Shown here piece after piece: positions 1 through 6,480 of a stretch of DNA of 7,003 nucleotides; within the stretch, counting starts at the first letter, position 1; each line of letters starts with the position of its first letter. The position numbers were made by a program, and so were the translations under genes. Location: NCBI GenBank assembly GCA_003559755.1, contig PWKM01000078.1, forward strand, positions 1 through 7,003. The letters are read 5' to 3'. A model generated the notes under the pieces. It had not been told where the DNA came from, searched no databases, and was given only the letters and a program-made list of their open reading frames with translations. The DNA comes from Planctomycetota bacterium (GTDB taxonomy: Bacteria; Planctomycetota; PUPC01).

Positions 1-301
1 CAAGCATCCGCGGACGGCAATCCTCATGGGGCACGCCCGGGGGGGGGTCCTGCTCGCCGCCGCCCAGTTCGGGGTCCCCGTCGCCGGGTACGCGGCCACG
101 ATGATCAAGCGGTCGCTGACCGGGAACGGCCACGCCTCGAAGCGGCAGGTCCAGCGCATGGTCCAGGCCGCCCTGGGGCTGGCCCGTCCGCCGGAGCCGC
201 CCGACGTGGCCGACGCGCTGGCGGTCGCCTTGTGCCACCTGAACGCGGCCGAGCGGCCCGAGGTGCTGGGCAGGCCTCAATCGGGCGGACCGGCCGAATG
301 A
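1..301 (+). CDS. ruvC: Holliday junction resolvase RuvC, C-terminal part (5' end outside window)
   Basis: RuvC is the homodimeric endonuclease that nicks Holliday junctions symmetrically after RuvAB branch migration. Only the last 99 codons are in view; the frame is open to the left edge from base 2, so the ATG at 26 is an internal Met and not the start. The stretch around LMGHARGG, the segment GVPVAGYAATMIKRSLTG and the motif KRQVQRMVQ match the conserved central and C-terminal RuvC blocks. The motif DVADALA (Asp codons at 203 and 212) corresponds to the DAADALA motif of E. coli RuvC, which supplies two of the four catalytic acidic residues. The other two lie outside the window. A run of nine G bases (39-47) sits in the conserved ARGG segment and the frame is intact across it. 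ruvA follows after 19 bases, which suggests cotranscription. Confidence 0.95.
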   Translation, partial: KHPRTAILMGHARGGVLLAAAQFGVPVAGYAATMIKRSLTGNGHASKRQVQRMVQAALGLARPPEPPDVADALAVALCHLNAAERPEVLGRPQSGGPAE

Positions 302-306
302 ACAGA

Positions 307-313
307 ACGGAGG
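307..313 (+). promoter_or_regulatory. Ribosome binding site of ruvA
   Basis: The bases ACGGAGG contain a full GGAGG core and end 7 bases before the GTG at 321. This fixes the GTG as the ruvA start and places translation signals within the 19-base ruvC-ruvA gap. Confidence 0.75.
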
Positions 314-320
314 CGTCTAC

Positions 321-968
321 GTGATAGCCAAGATAACCGGGATCGTCTCGGACATCCGCGACGACGCGATCACGCTCGATAACAACGGGATGGGCCACGA
401 GGTCCTGGTTCCCCGGGGCCTGGCGCTCCGGCTGCGGACACACGGTGCCGCCGGGACCGAGCTCACGCTCCACACCCTCGAATACATCGAGGGCGGCGCG
501 GCCGGCGGGGCGATGATCCCCCGGCTCATCGGGTTCCTCGACCCGATGGACCGCGAGTTCTTCGGGATGCTGACCAGCGTGAAGGGGCTGGGCCCGCGCA
601 AAGCGCTCCGGTCGCTGACCATCCCCACCCGCCGGTTCGCCCTGGCCATCGAGGAGGCGGACAAGGCGGCCCTGTCGGAGCTGCCGGGGGTGGGCCGGCG
701 CAGCTCGGAGAAGATCATCGCCGAGCTGCGGGGCAAGTGCCACAAGTTCGGCCTGATGCGGGAGGGCGAGCCGCTGGGCGCCGCCCCCGAGGAGAAGCTG
801 GCCCCCGACGTCCGGGCCGAGACGGTCCAGATTCTCACCGAACAGCTCCAGTACTCGCCGGCCGAGGCCGAGGCGATGATCCGCCAGGCACTCGCCGGCG
901 GCAAGGAGGTCGAGTCGTCCCAGGAACTCCTGAGCGAGATATACCGGATCCGGGCGGAAGGCGACTGA
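321..968 (+). CDS. ruvA: Holliday junction branch migration protein RuvA
   Basis: RuvA forms a tetramer that binds and flattens the four-way junction and recruits the RuvB motor. The 215-residue product starts at a GTG with a good ribosome site and is close to the usual length of about 200. Residues 1-72 form the OB domain (MIAKITG opening, GMGHEV, ending LIGF). Two helix-hairpin-helix motifs follow, VKGLGPRKAL (87-96) and LPGVGRRSSEKIIAEL (121-136), which bind the DNA backbone. A Gly/Pro/acidic linker spans about 144-163, and a small helical domain III (about 164-210) should contact RuvB. One feature is odd: the loop before LIGF (about 54-70) is roughly seven residues longer than in E. coli RuvA. 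It keeps one Glu (E57) but has Gly where the second acidic-pin residue would be. The gene lies between ruvC and ruvB. Confidence 0.95.
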   Translation: MIAKITGIVSDIRDDAITLDNNGMGHEVLVPRGLALRLRTHGAAGTELTLHTLEYIEGGAAGGAMIPRLIGFLDPMDREFFGMLTSVKGLGPRKALRSLTIPTRRFALAIEEADKAALSELPGVGRRSSEKIIAELRGKCHKFGLMREGEPLGAAPEEKLAPDVRAETVQILTEQLQYSPAEAEAMIRQALAGGKEVESSQELLSEIYRIRAEGD

Positions 969-1005
969 GCCCGACGCGGCCGACGCACACTGTGTGGATG
1001 CACGT

Positions 1006-1009
1006 GGAG
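1006..1009 (+). promoter_or_regulatory. Ribosome binding site deciding the ruvB start
   Basis: A GGAG core lies 8 bases before the ATG at 1018. The alternative in-frame GTG at 994 has no purine-rich sequence at a suitable distance, so the ATG is preferred. Confidence 0.6.
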
Positions 1010-1017
1010 AAGCCGGA

Positions 1018-2052
1018 ATGCGACAGCGAGTAGTTGACGGCACACCGCTCTCGGACGCCGACGAGCAGTTCAACCAGGGCCTGCGCCCGCAGACCCTCGA
1101 CGAGATGATCGGGCTGTCGGCCCCGCTCGAGCCGCTCCGCATCGCGCTCCAGGCGGCGATCGAGCGGGGCGAAGCGCTCGAGCACGTGCTGCTCGACGGC
1201 CCGCCCGGCCTGGGCAAGACGACCATCGCCCACGCCGTCGCACACGAGATCGGCTCGAAGCTGGTCCAGACATCGGGGCCCGCTCTCAGCCGGACCGGCG
1301 ACCTGATGGGCATCCTCACCAGCTTGGGCACGCGCGACGTGCTGCTCATCGACGAAATCCACCGCCTGCCCATCACCGTCGAGGAGTTCGTCTATCCCGC
1401 GATGGAGGACCGGAAGGTCCAGTTCGTCGTCGATCGCGGCGCGTTCGCCAAGACGGTCGAGGTCCCGCTCAAGCCGTTCACACTGGTCGGGGCGACCACC
1501 AAGGCCGGGCTGCTCTCGAAGCCGCTCCGCGAGCGGTTCGCCATCTTCCACCACGTCGAGTTCTACCCGCCCGAAGACCTGAAAGAGATCGTCATCCGGT
1601 CGGCCGGGCTGCTGAACACCAGCATCGACCCCGAGGCGGCCGCCGAGATCGCCGAGCGGTCGCGCGGCACCCCCCGGATCACCAACAACTACCTGAAACG
1701 GGTCCGCGATTTCGCCCAGGTCAGGGCCGACGGGCACATCACCCTCGAGATCGCCCGGAAGGCGCTCGATATGCTCGGCGTCGATGAGCTCGGCCTGGAC
1801 GAGCTCGACCGCCGGTTCCTCCGCGTCATCGCCGACTTCTACGACGGCGGGCCGGTGGGCATCGACGCACTCGCCGCCACCCTGAACGAGGACCGGGACA
1901 CGCTGGAAGACGTGGTCGAGCCGTACCTGCTCCGCATCGGGCTGCTCAACCGGACCAGCAAGGGCAGGCGGGCCACCCGGCGGGCGTTCAGCCACCTCGA
2001 CCTCAACGCACCGCCCCCGAGGACCGGACAGCCGGACCTGTTCGAGGAGTAG
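1018..2052 (+). CDS. ruvB: Holliday junction branch migration ATPase RuvB
   Basis: RuvB is the hexameric AAA+ motor that pulls DNA through the RuvA-junction complex to drive branch migration. From the ATG at 1018 the protein has 344 residues, a normal length. It shows Walker A GPPGLGKT (61-68), Walker B LLIDEIHR (109-116), sensor 1 GATTK (158-162), the arginine-finger region PLRERF (169-174) and sensor 2 RGTPRI (216-221). A winged-helix DNA-binding domain follows, seen as GGPVGIDALAATLNEDRDTLEDV in two parts, then EPYLLRIGLLNRT and a GRRATRRAF end. All ATPase motifs are intact. An in-frame GTG at 994 would add eight residues but lacks a ribosome site. The gap to ruvA is 49 bases with nothing notable in it. 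The stop lies 9 bases from the stop of the convergent minus-strand gene, and no hairpin plus T-run terminator is seen. Confidence 0.97.
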   Translation: MRQRVVDGTPLSDADEQFNQGLRPQTLDEMIGLSAPLEPLRIALQAAIERGEALEHVLLDGPPGLGKTTIAHAVAHEIGSKLVQTSGPALSRTGDLMGILTSLGTRDVLLIDEIHRLPITVEEFVYPAMEDRKVQFVVDRGAFAKTVEVPLKPFTLVGATTKAGLLSKPLRERFAIFHHVEFYPPEDLKEIVIRSAGLLNTSIDPEAAAEIAERSRGTPRITNNYLKRVRDFAQVRADGHITLEIARKALDMLGVDELGLDELDRRFLRVIADFYDGGPVGIDALAATLNEDRDTLEDVVEPYLLRIGLLNRTSKGRRATRRAFSHLDLNAPPPRTGQPDLFEE

Positions 2053-2057
2053 CCCCG

Positions 2058-2073
2058 CCGGTCAGCCGGTCAG
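2058..2073. repeat. Tandem 8-bp duplication at the convergent gene ends
   Basis: CCGGTCAG occurs twice head to tail (2058-2065 and 2066-2073). The first copy contains the stop codon of the minus-strand gene (TGA at 2062-2064); the second lies in its last sense codons. The whole intergenic space between the two convergent stops is only 2053-2061. The repeat may be chance in GC-rich DNA or a small slippage event. Confidence 0.6.
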
Positions 2074-3051
2074 CGCCCGGTAGAGGGCGGGCAGCGTCTG
2101 CTTGAAGTTCCCCTGCACATAAACGCCGCGTCCCCCGAACGCGGCCGGGATGCGGGTGACCACGCTCTTGTGGTCGCGGAAGTAATACGTCGGGCGGTCC
2201 TCGTCGTCCGCGTCGGCCGGCACGACCGGTCGCAGGTCGAAGTCGGCGGCCAGAATCTCTCGGGGCGGTCGGCCGACGTTCGCCGCCATGGCCGCCGCCT
2301 TGAGCAGGACTTCTGGCCCGGTGACCGCGGACCCCACGTTGAGCACGACGCCGCCCCGGTCCAGCTTGGCCACGCTCGCCGTGTAGATGCCGAAGTCGAA
2401 CCCGCTGGCCCCGCCTTTCGCCGCCCCGTCGAAATCGGGATGCTGGTCGATGATGTCGGTCCCGATCCCGACGTGAATGGTGACGGGGACGCCCAGCCGC
2501 ACGCCCGCCGCCAGGATGCTGACCTCGGGGTGGGCGAATCGGCGGGCCTCCGGCATCGGCTCGCCGATGATGAGCCGGCCGAGCGCCTCGCCGAACCCGA
2601 GCCCGCGCTCGTATCCGGCGGCCAGCGCCCGGTTGATCAGCCCGCCGGTCTCGTCGGCCATCCCGAATGTGCCCTCGGGCAGGGCGTTGGGAACGTTCTC
2701 GCTCGTCCCGCCGATGAGCGCCAACTCGAAGTCGTGGATCGCGGTCGCCCCGGTCCCCGCCACGTGGGTCACCAGGCCGCGGGCCATCAGGTCCACGATG
2801 AGCGGCCCGAGCCCGAGCTTGACCGGGTGCGCCCCGGTGAACAGGATGACCGGCCGGCCCTCGGAACGGGCCTGCTGCACGGCGGCGGCGACCCGGCCCG
2901 TCTCCGGCCCGGCCTCCCCGGCGTCCCGTCGGCGAACGGCTTCCAGGTCGATGAGGCCGCTCAACGTCAGCTTGTTCGATCTCCGGTCGATGGGCTGAGG
3001 CCGGATGGCGGACGCATCGAACAGCTCGAAGGAACCCCGGTAGGATGTCAC
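2062..3051 (-). CDS. Conserved hypothetical protein, deoxyhypusine-synthase-like Rossmann fold suspected
   Basis: The function is not recognised. The 329-residue product starts at a GTG preceded by GAGGAGG and has no signal peptide or membrane segment, so it is probably cytoplasmic. Ordered, family-like motifs are visible: PVILFTGAHPVKLGLGPLIV (67-86), GTGATAIHDFELALIGGTSE (99-118), GTFGMADETG (127-136), VPVTIHVGIGTDIIDQHPDFDGA in the span 188-210, and GGVVLNVGSAVTGPEVLLKA (233-252). The block at 67-113, with a hydrophobic strand, a small-residue turn, GL..L..DLM..GLV, then GA...HD...AL, resembles the N-terminal NAD-binding half of deoxyhypusine-synthase family proteins. The SWGK-type catalytic lysine motif of true deoxyhypusine synthases is not visible, so a different reaction or a non-enzymatic role is likely. 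It is the last gene of the minus-strand unit, 13 bases after the large secreted protein. Confidence 0.88.
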   Translation of the reverse strand: MTSYRGSFELFDASAIRPQPIDRRSNKLTLSGLIDLEAVRRRDAGEAGPETGRVAAAVQQARSEGRPVILFTGAHPVKLGLGPLIVDLMARGLVTHVAGTGATAIHDFELALIGGTSENVPNALPEGTFGMADETGGLINRALAAGYERGLGFGEALGRLIIGEPMPEARRFAHPEVSILAAGVRLGVPVTIHVGIGTDIIDQHPDFDGAAKGGASGFDFGIYTASVAKLDRGGVVLNVGSAVTGPEVLLKAAAMAANVGRPPREILAADFDLRPVVPADADDEDRPTYYFRDHKSVVTRIPAAFGGRGVYVQGNFKQTLPALYRALTG

Positions 3052-3055
3052 GGTG

Positions 3056-3062
3056 CCTCCTC
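3056..3062 (-). promoter_or_regulatory. Ribosome binding site for the 329-residue protein gene
   Basis: On the minus strand this reads GAGGAGG and lies 4 bases before the GTG start at 3051. It occupies most of the 13-base gap after the upstream stop codon (3065-3067). It supports the GTG start, although the spacing is short. Confidence 0.65.
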
Positions 3063-3064
3063 GA

Positions 3065-3631
3065 TTATGGCAGGACGTTCAGGATCGCCTCGGCCATCTC
3101 GGCCTGGGCCGGAGCGTTCGGATAGAGCAGGTACAGGCCGTCGGCGGCGACGCCCGGCTCCCGATAGGCGGCCCGCCAGTCGCTCTCCGCCGTGATGAGC
3201 CGATGCAGGTCGGCGAACGGGAGCCGGTGTCGGCGTGCGATGTTGCGCACGGCCTCGGCGAGCGCGGCGGAGTGCTCCGGATGGCTGACCAGCGGCGGCG
3301 GGGCGACCAGGACCACCCGCGGCGGGGCCGGCTGGTCGCGGGCGACCTCGACCATCGCGTGGAGCGACCGCGACAGGGCACGGGGGGCCACCCCCGTCCG
3401 GGCGAGCGAGCTGCCCGGCGATATGATGACCAGGTCGGGCTGATGCTCGGCGAGGGCGGCGGCGAACGCCGGCAGGTCGGCGAGCGTCGGCTCCGGGCCG
3501 GCCCGACGGTTCTCGACCACGGTCAGGGCCGCCCCCGACCGGCTCATCAGCCGCTCGGCAAGGACATCCGTGTGGCCCGGTGTGTCCGCCTGGGATGGGT
3601 TCGTCATCGGGTCGCCGTAGAACAGAACGTC
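3065..3631 (-). other. SGNH/GDSL hydrolase-like domain with replaced catalytic residues (within the large exported protein)
   Basis: Residues about 945-1132 run in SGNH order: a strand plus block I, DVLFYGDPMTNP; block II-like VVENRRAG (982-989); strand plus block III, DLVIISPGSS (1010-1019); a VVLVAPPPLV strand (1050-1059); a PFADLHRLI helix start (1082-1090); and a final DGLYLLYPNAPAQAEMAEAI (1108-1127). In active family members block I has GDS, block III GxND and the last block DxxH. Here these read GDP, GSSL and DGLY. The Asp (1108) is kept, while the Ser, Asn and His are absent, and no His occurs after 1087. The domain is therefore probably a non-catalytic, binding or structural version. 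Confidence 0.7.
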
Positions 3632-6463
3632 CGATGGCCGGGACCGCAGTCTCCCGGCCAGCCACTTGATCGGCGCCCAGCGGCGGTGTTCGGCCGGGTC
3701 CTCGGGCCGGAGCACCAGCGTGGCCTTGCGCCCCTGCCGGTCAACCAGATGCCCCAGCTCGGCGTCCAGTTGGCGGAGGTCTCGGTCCGGGCGAACCACC
3801 CGCAGTCCCGCCCCGCCGAGCGCGGTATCGGCCGCCCACACGCTGAACGAGCCGGTCACCCCGGCCTGGTCGGCCGGGATGGGGAGCGGGACCTCGACGA
3901 TCCGGCGCTCGCCGCCGGTCAGGTCCACCTCGCCGGTCGTCACTTCTCGGACCGGCACGAACCGCTCGCCGGTGAGCCGGGCGGATGTGTCGGTGGGGTT
4001 CGACGCCCGGAACGTCACCATCGCCCGCTCGCTTTGGGGGACGACGTTGCGTGGCGCCACGCGGACTTCGACCGGCGGGATCCCATCGTCCGTTGCCGGG
4101 CGCCGGGCAACGGTCCCCGCAAGGCCGCCATCGCTCGTTCGCTCGACCTCGACCGCCAGGTCGGCCAGCCGCCGTCCCTCGTGCCACAGGCGGAGCACGG
4201 CTCGGCCGCGTTCCTCCGGGCCGGGTTCGGGCAGCGGGAGGCGGAGCGACGCCGTCTCGCCGGGCGCCAGTTCGAGGGCCTGAGAGTGGGACGACACCCC
4301 CTCGACATACCACTCGCGGGCGAGCGCCAACCGGTCGGGCCGGCGGTTCCTGACGTGCAGTTCCAGCCGCGGGTCGCGGCCGGGGCCGGCCCGGACGTCC
4401 TCGACGATCATCACGTCACCCGGCTCGATGCCCAGCCCGACCTGCCGGCCCGCTCCGGCCGTCCTGTGCCCCATCCGGTCCGCCCGAGCGTGAAGCTGGC
4501 CGTCTTTTCGTTCGATCCGGACGACGGCCTCGGCCAGGAGGCCTCGCCCGTCGCTCAGGCGCAGCCCGATGGATTCGTCCAGGCAGTCGAGCCGGGGGAC
4601 GGGGCACTCGATCACAATTTCGGCCTCGCCGTATCGCGGCAGCGTCACCTCGCCTGCCGGCCCCGGGTTCCCATCGTCCACACGCCCAGGGGACAGGCGG
4701 GCGGATGCCGTGATGCCGGCCGGCCGAGCCGCCGGGTTGGCGACGCCGAACTGAACCCGGGCGCTGCGCCCGTGATAGACGACGTGGTCCGGCCTGTGCG
4801 AGAGGACGGGGGTGGCGGCGCCCGCCCGCTGTTCGAGCCGGATGAGCCGGGAGGCCGTGCGCCCGTCGGTTCTGCGCAGTTCGACCGTCGCCACCGCCAC
4901 CGGCCGGCCGGCGGCGGCCAGGTCCAGAGTGACCGCGGTGCGCTCGCCGTCGCGCTGGGGGGCGGGGACGACCGCCTCGAGTACGGTCCGACCGCCTGGC
5001 TCCAGCGAGAAGCCGGCCGCCGAGCGGACCCAGCGATAGCCAAACCGGAACCGTTCCTGCGACCGGTTCCGGATTTCGAAGGCGGCGGCGCCCGGCTCAT
5101 CCTCGTAGAGGATGCGGGGGCTGTCCCGCAGCTCGACGTCGGCGTCGATGTCGGCCCGGGGCAAGCTGGTCAGGTTGATCGTCCGCTCATAGGTGCCCAG
5201 CGACGCCCCGTCGCGCCACACTTCGAGCGAGACGAGGAGGTTGGCCAGTTGATCGCGCTCCTCGGGCCGGCTCTCGCCGGTGACATCGACGAACAGGCGG
5301 GGCGAACGTTCGGTGTATGTGGCGTCGCCCACCCGCCAGCGGTGGACGAGCCCGGTCCCCGGCGTCCGGTCCTCGAGCACGAGCGGGGTCTTGACCGTGC
5401 CGTCGGGCAGTTGGTAGGCGACGTTGGCCTTGCCGACGGTGAAGAACGGGGTCAGCGGCCGGCCCTGTTTCTGGTATCCGATCTGCTCGGTCGGGACGTG
5501 GTGGCCGCGAGCGAAGGCGGAGCGGTCGATGAGAGAGACGGACCGGGCTCCGGGCGGCTGCCAGCCCAGCCGGATGCCCTGCTGACGGGCGGTCTCGCCG
5601 TGGATGACCGTGATGCTGTGGGCGCCCTCGTCGAGCCGCACGGCGCCCGGTTCCGCCCAGGGTCCGACCGGCGACTCGTCCCCGCTGACCCGCTTGACCT
5701 CCCGGCCGTTGATGAACAGGTACGCGGTGCCGCCGGCGTTGACCGCGAACCGATACTCGCCGGCCGCTGGAGTGAAGAGCAGCCCGCTGTACAGGGTGGC
5801 GTACCGGTAGCCCTCTTCCAGGCGATGGGGGTTGGTTCGGGTGTCGATCGAGTTGATGACATCGGGCGGGGCGATCCGGTCCTCCGGCCCGGCGTTGGCG
5901 AGGGTGCGGGCGGCTTCCGCCGGGTCCTCGATGATCGGGCTGTCGGCCCCGGAGGCGGGGCCGAGCCGGATGGTGGCGGTCATCAGCGTCCCGTCAGGCC
6001 GGGCCGGCCGTTCGCGGTCTGTCGGGGCGTCGGGGTTGCCATAGTAGATGTAGTATAACGGCTCGCCCAGGTCGGCCCGGAAGGTAACCGTGGCCCGGTC
6101 TGCGTCCCAGCCGAGCGGGAAGGCGTGTGACGGGACGGGCTCGCCCCGGCCGTCGGTCACGACGATGTCCCGGCCGAGCGGGGCGGTCGGCTCCTCGATG
6201 GTGATCACCGCCCGGCCGGTCAGGGAGTGATGCCCGAGCAGCTCTGTCGGCTCGAGGAAGTTGACCGGGAGGTCGTCGCCCTGCTCGGGGAGGTCCAGCC
6301 GGACGATCTTTCGGCTCGACCACTGGTCGTTCCACCACGGCGCATCGGTCGGCGGGGCGGCCGCCGGGCCGGGCCGGGCCAGGCACAGTATGGCGACGAG
6401 CGGCGCAATCAGGGCCGGGCGGGTCGGCCTCGTGCGGCATCGGTTGAACGGGGCGTTCATCAT
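3065..6463 (-). CDS. Exported multidomain protein: DUF2341-like, PA14-like, beta-sandwich repeats, degenerate SGNH domain
   Basis: No named function is recognised. The 1132-residue product begins with a signal peptide: Arg-rich N-region, hydrophobic ALIAPLVAILCLA, and likely cleavage after PAAA near 36. Residues 43-146 fit DUF2341 (WWNDQW, later LYYIYYGNPDAP). Residues about 199-318 fit a PA14-like carbohydrate-binding beta-barrel (YRYATLYSGLLFTPAAGEYR, then the AYLFINGREV segment, EGAHSITVIHGE, LGWQPPG). Residues about 330-930 contain beta-sandwich modules recurring every 112-124 residues. Residues about 945-1132 follow an SGNH/GDSL hydrolase pattern, but the nucleophile Ser is Pro (GDP, 950-952) and other active-site residues are changed. 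There is no C-terminal membrane anchor. The start is the ATG at 6463 (or 6460); the frame stays open upstream, but that extension overlaps the glycosyltransferase gene and reads as low-complexity shadow. No strong ribosome site is seen, so translation may be coupled to the upstream gene 17 bases away. Confidence 0.93.
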   Translation of the reverse strand: MMNAPFNRCRTRPTRPALIAPLVAILCLARPGPAAAPPTDAPWWNDQWSSRKIVRLDLPEQGDDLPVNFLEPTELLGHHSLTGRAVITIEEPTAPLGRDIVVTDGRGEPVPSHAFPLGWDADRATVTFRADLGEPLYYIYYGNPDAPTDRERPARPDGTLMTATIRLGPASGADSPIIEDPAEAARTLANAGPEDRIAPPDVINSIDTRTNPHRLEEGYRYATLYSGLLFTPAAGEYRFAVNAGGTAYLFINGREVKRVSGDESPVGPWAEPGAVRLDEGAHSITVIHGETARQQGIRLGWQPPGARSVSLIDRSAFARGHHVPTEQIGYQKQGRPLTPFFTVGKANVAYQLPDGTVKTPLVLEDRTPGTGLVHRWRVGDATYTERSPRLFVDVTGESRPEERDQLANLLVSLEVWRDGASLGTYERTINLTSLPRADIDADVELRDSPRILYEDEPGAAAFEIRNRSQERFRFGYRWVRSAAGFSLEPGGRTVLEAVVPAPQRDGERTAVTLDLAAAGRPVAVATVELRRTDGRTASRLIRLEQRAGAATPVLSHRPDHVVYHGRSARVQFGVANPAARPAGITASARLSPGRVDDGNPGPAGEVTLPRYGEAEIVIECPVPRLDCLDESIGLRLSDGRGLLAEAVVRIERKDGQLHARADRMGHRTAGAGRQVGLGIEPGDVMIVEDVRAGPGRDPRLELHVRNRRPDRLALAREWYVEGVSSHSQALELAPGETASLRLPLPEPGPEERGRAVLRLWHEGRRLADLAVEVERTSDGGLAGTVARRPATDDGIPPVEVRVAPRNVVPQSERAMVTFRASNPTDTSARLTGERFVPVREVTTGEVDLTGGERRIVEVPLPIPADQAGVTGSFSVWAADTALGGAGLRVVRPDRDLRQLDAELGHLVDRQGRKATLVLRPEDPAEHRRWAPIKWLAGRLRSRPSDVLFYGDPMTNPSQADTPGHTDVLAERLMSRSGAALTVVENRRAGPEPTLADLPAFAAALAEHQPDLVIISPGSSLARTGVAPRALSRSLHAMVEVARDQPAPPRVVLVAPPPLVSHPEHSAALAEAVRNIARRHRLPFADLHRLITAESDWRAAYREPGVAADGLYLLYPNAPAQAEMAEAILNVLP
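3670..5070 (-). other. About four tandem beta-sandwich (Ig-like) modules within the large exported protein
   Basis: The middle of the protein recurs in pattern. A Gly-rich turn leads into alternating hydrophobic residues ending in a Pro-rich strand: PGGRTVLEAVVPAPQ (near residue 487), RYGEAEIVIECPVP (near 608), PGETASLRLPLPEPG (near 732) and GGERRIVEVPLPIP (near 844). Three of the four are soon followed by a strand of the type IGLRLSDGRGLLAEAVVRI, RAVLRLWHEGRRLADLAVEV or SVWAADTALGGAGLRV. Spacing is 121, 124 and 112 residues, fitting CARDB/NEW3-type Ig-like folds. The repeats are diverged in sequence; boundaries are approximate. Confidence 0.5.
5510..5869 (-). other. PA14-like domain within the large exported protein
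   Basis: Residues about 199-318 show the PA14 order: a Y-x-x-x-Y-SG-L-L-F-T-P opening, G-E-Y-R-F strand, A-Y-L-F-I-N-G turn, E-G-A-H-S-I-T-V-I-H strand and a final L-G-W-Q-P-P-G. PA14 domains usually bind carbohydrate, which would suit a surface or polysaccharide role here. Confidence 0.6.
6026..6337 (-). other. DUF2341-like domain within the large exported protein
   Basis: Residues about 43-146 start with W-W-N-D-Q-W-S-S-R-K, carry a D-I-V-V-T-D-G-R-G-E-P-V-P strand-turn, and close with Y-Y-I-Y-Y-G-N-P. This is the signature layout of DUF2341, a domain of unknown function common in secreted bacterial and archaeal proteins. Confidence 0.65.
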
Positions 6464-6480
6464 CGCATTTGCCCGGTCGG

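Noticed and set aside
994..1017. GTG at 994 as the ruvB start
   Set aside because: There is no ribosome site before it, while the ATG at 1018 has GGAG at 8 bases; the extra eight residues match nothing in RuvB.
105..1995. Long minus-strand frames opposite ruvC, ruvA and ruvB
   Set aside because: They lie antisense to unmistakable ruv genes and have biased, motif-free translations.
2053..2073. Possible bidirectional terminator between ruvB and the convergent gene
   Set aside because: The 8-bp repeats are direct, not inverted, and no stem-loop with a T-run could be found in the 9-base gap.
2170..3195. A 341-codon plus-strand frame opposite the 329-residue protein gene
   Set aside because: It has low-complexity composition and no motif, and it overlaps two genes well supported on the other strand.
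3053..6058. A 1001-codon open frame on the plus strand, opposite the large exported protein
   Set aside because: Its composition is Arg/Gly/Pro-rich without any recognisable domain, signal peptide or ribosome site, while the opposite strand encodes clear domains. Long antisense frames are expected in GC-rich coding DNA.
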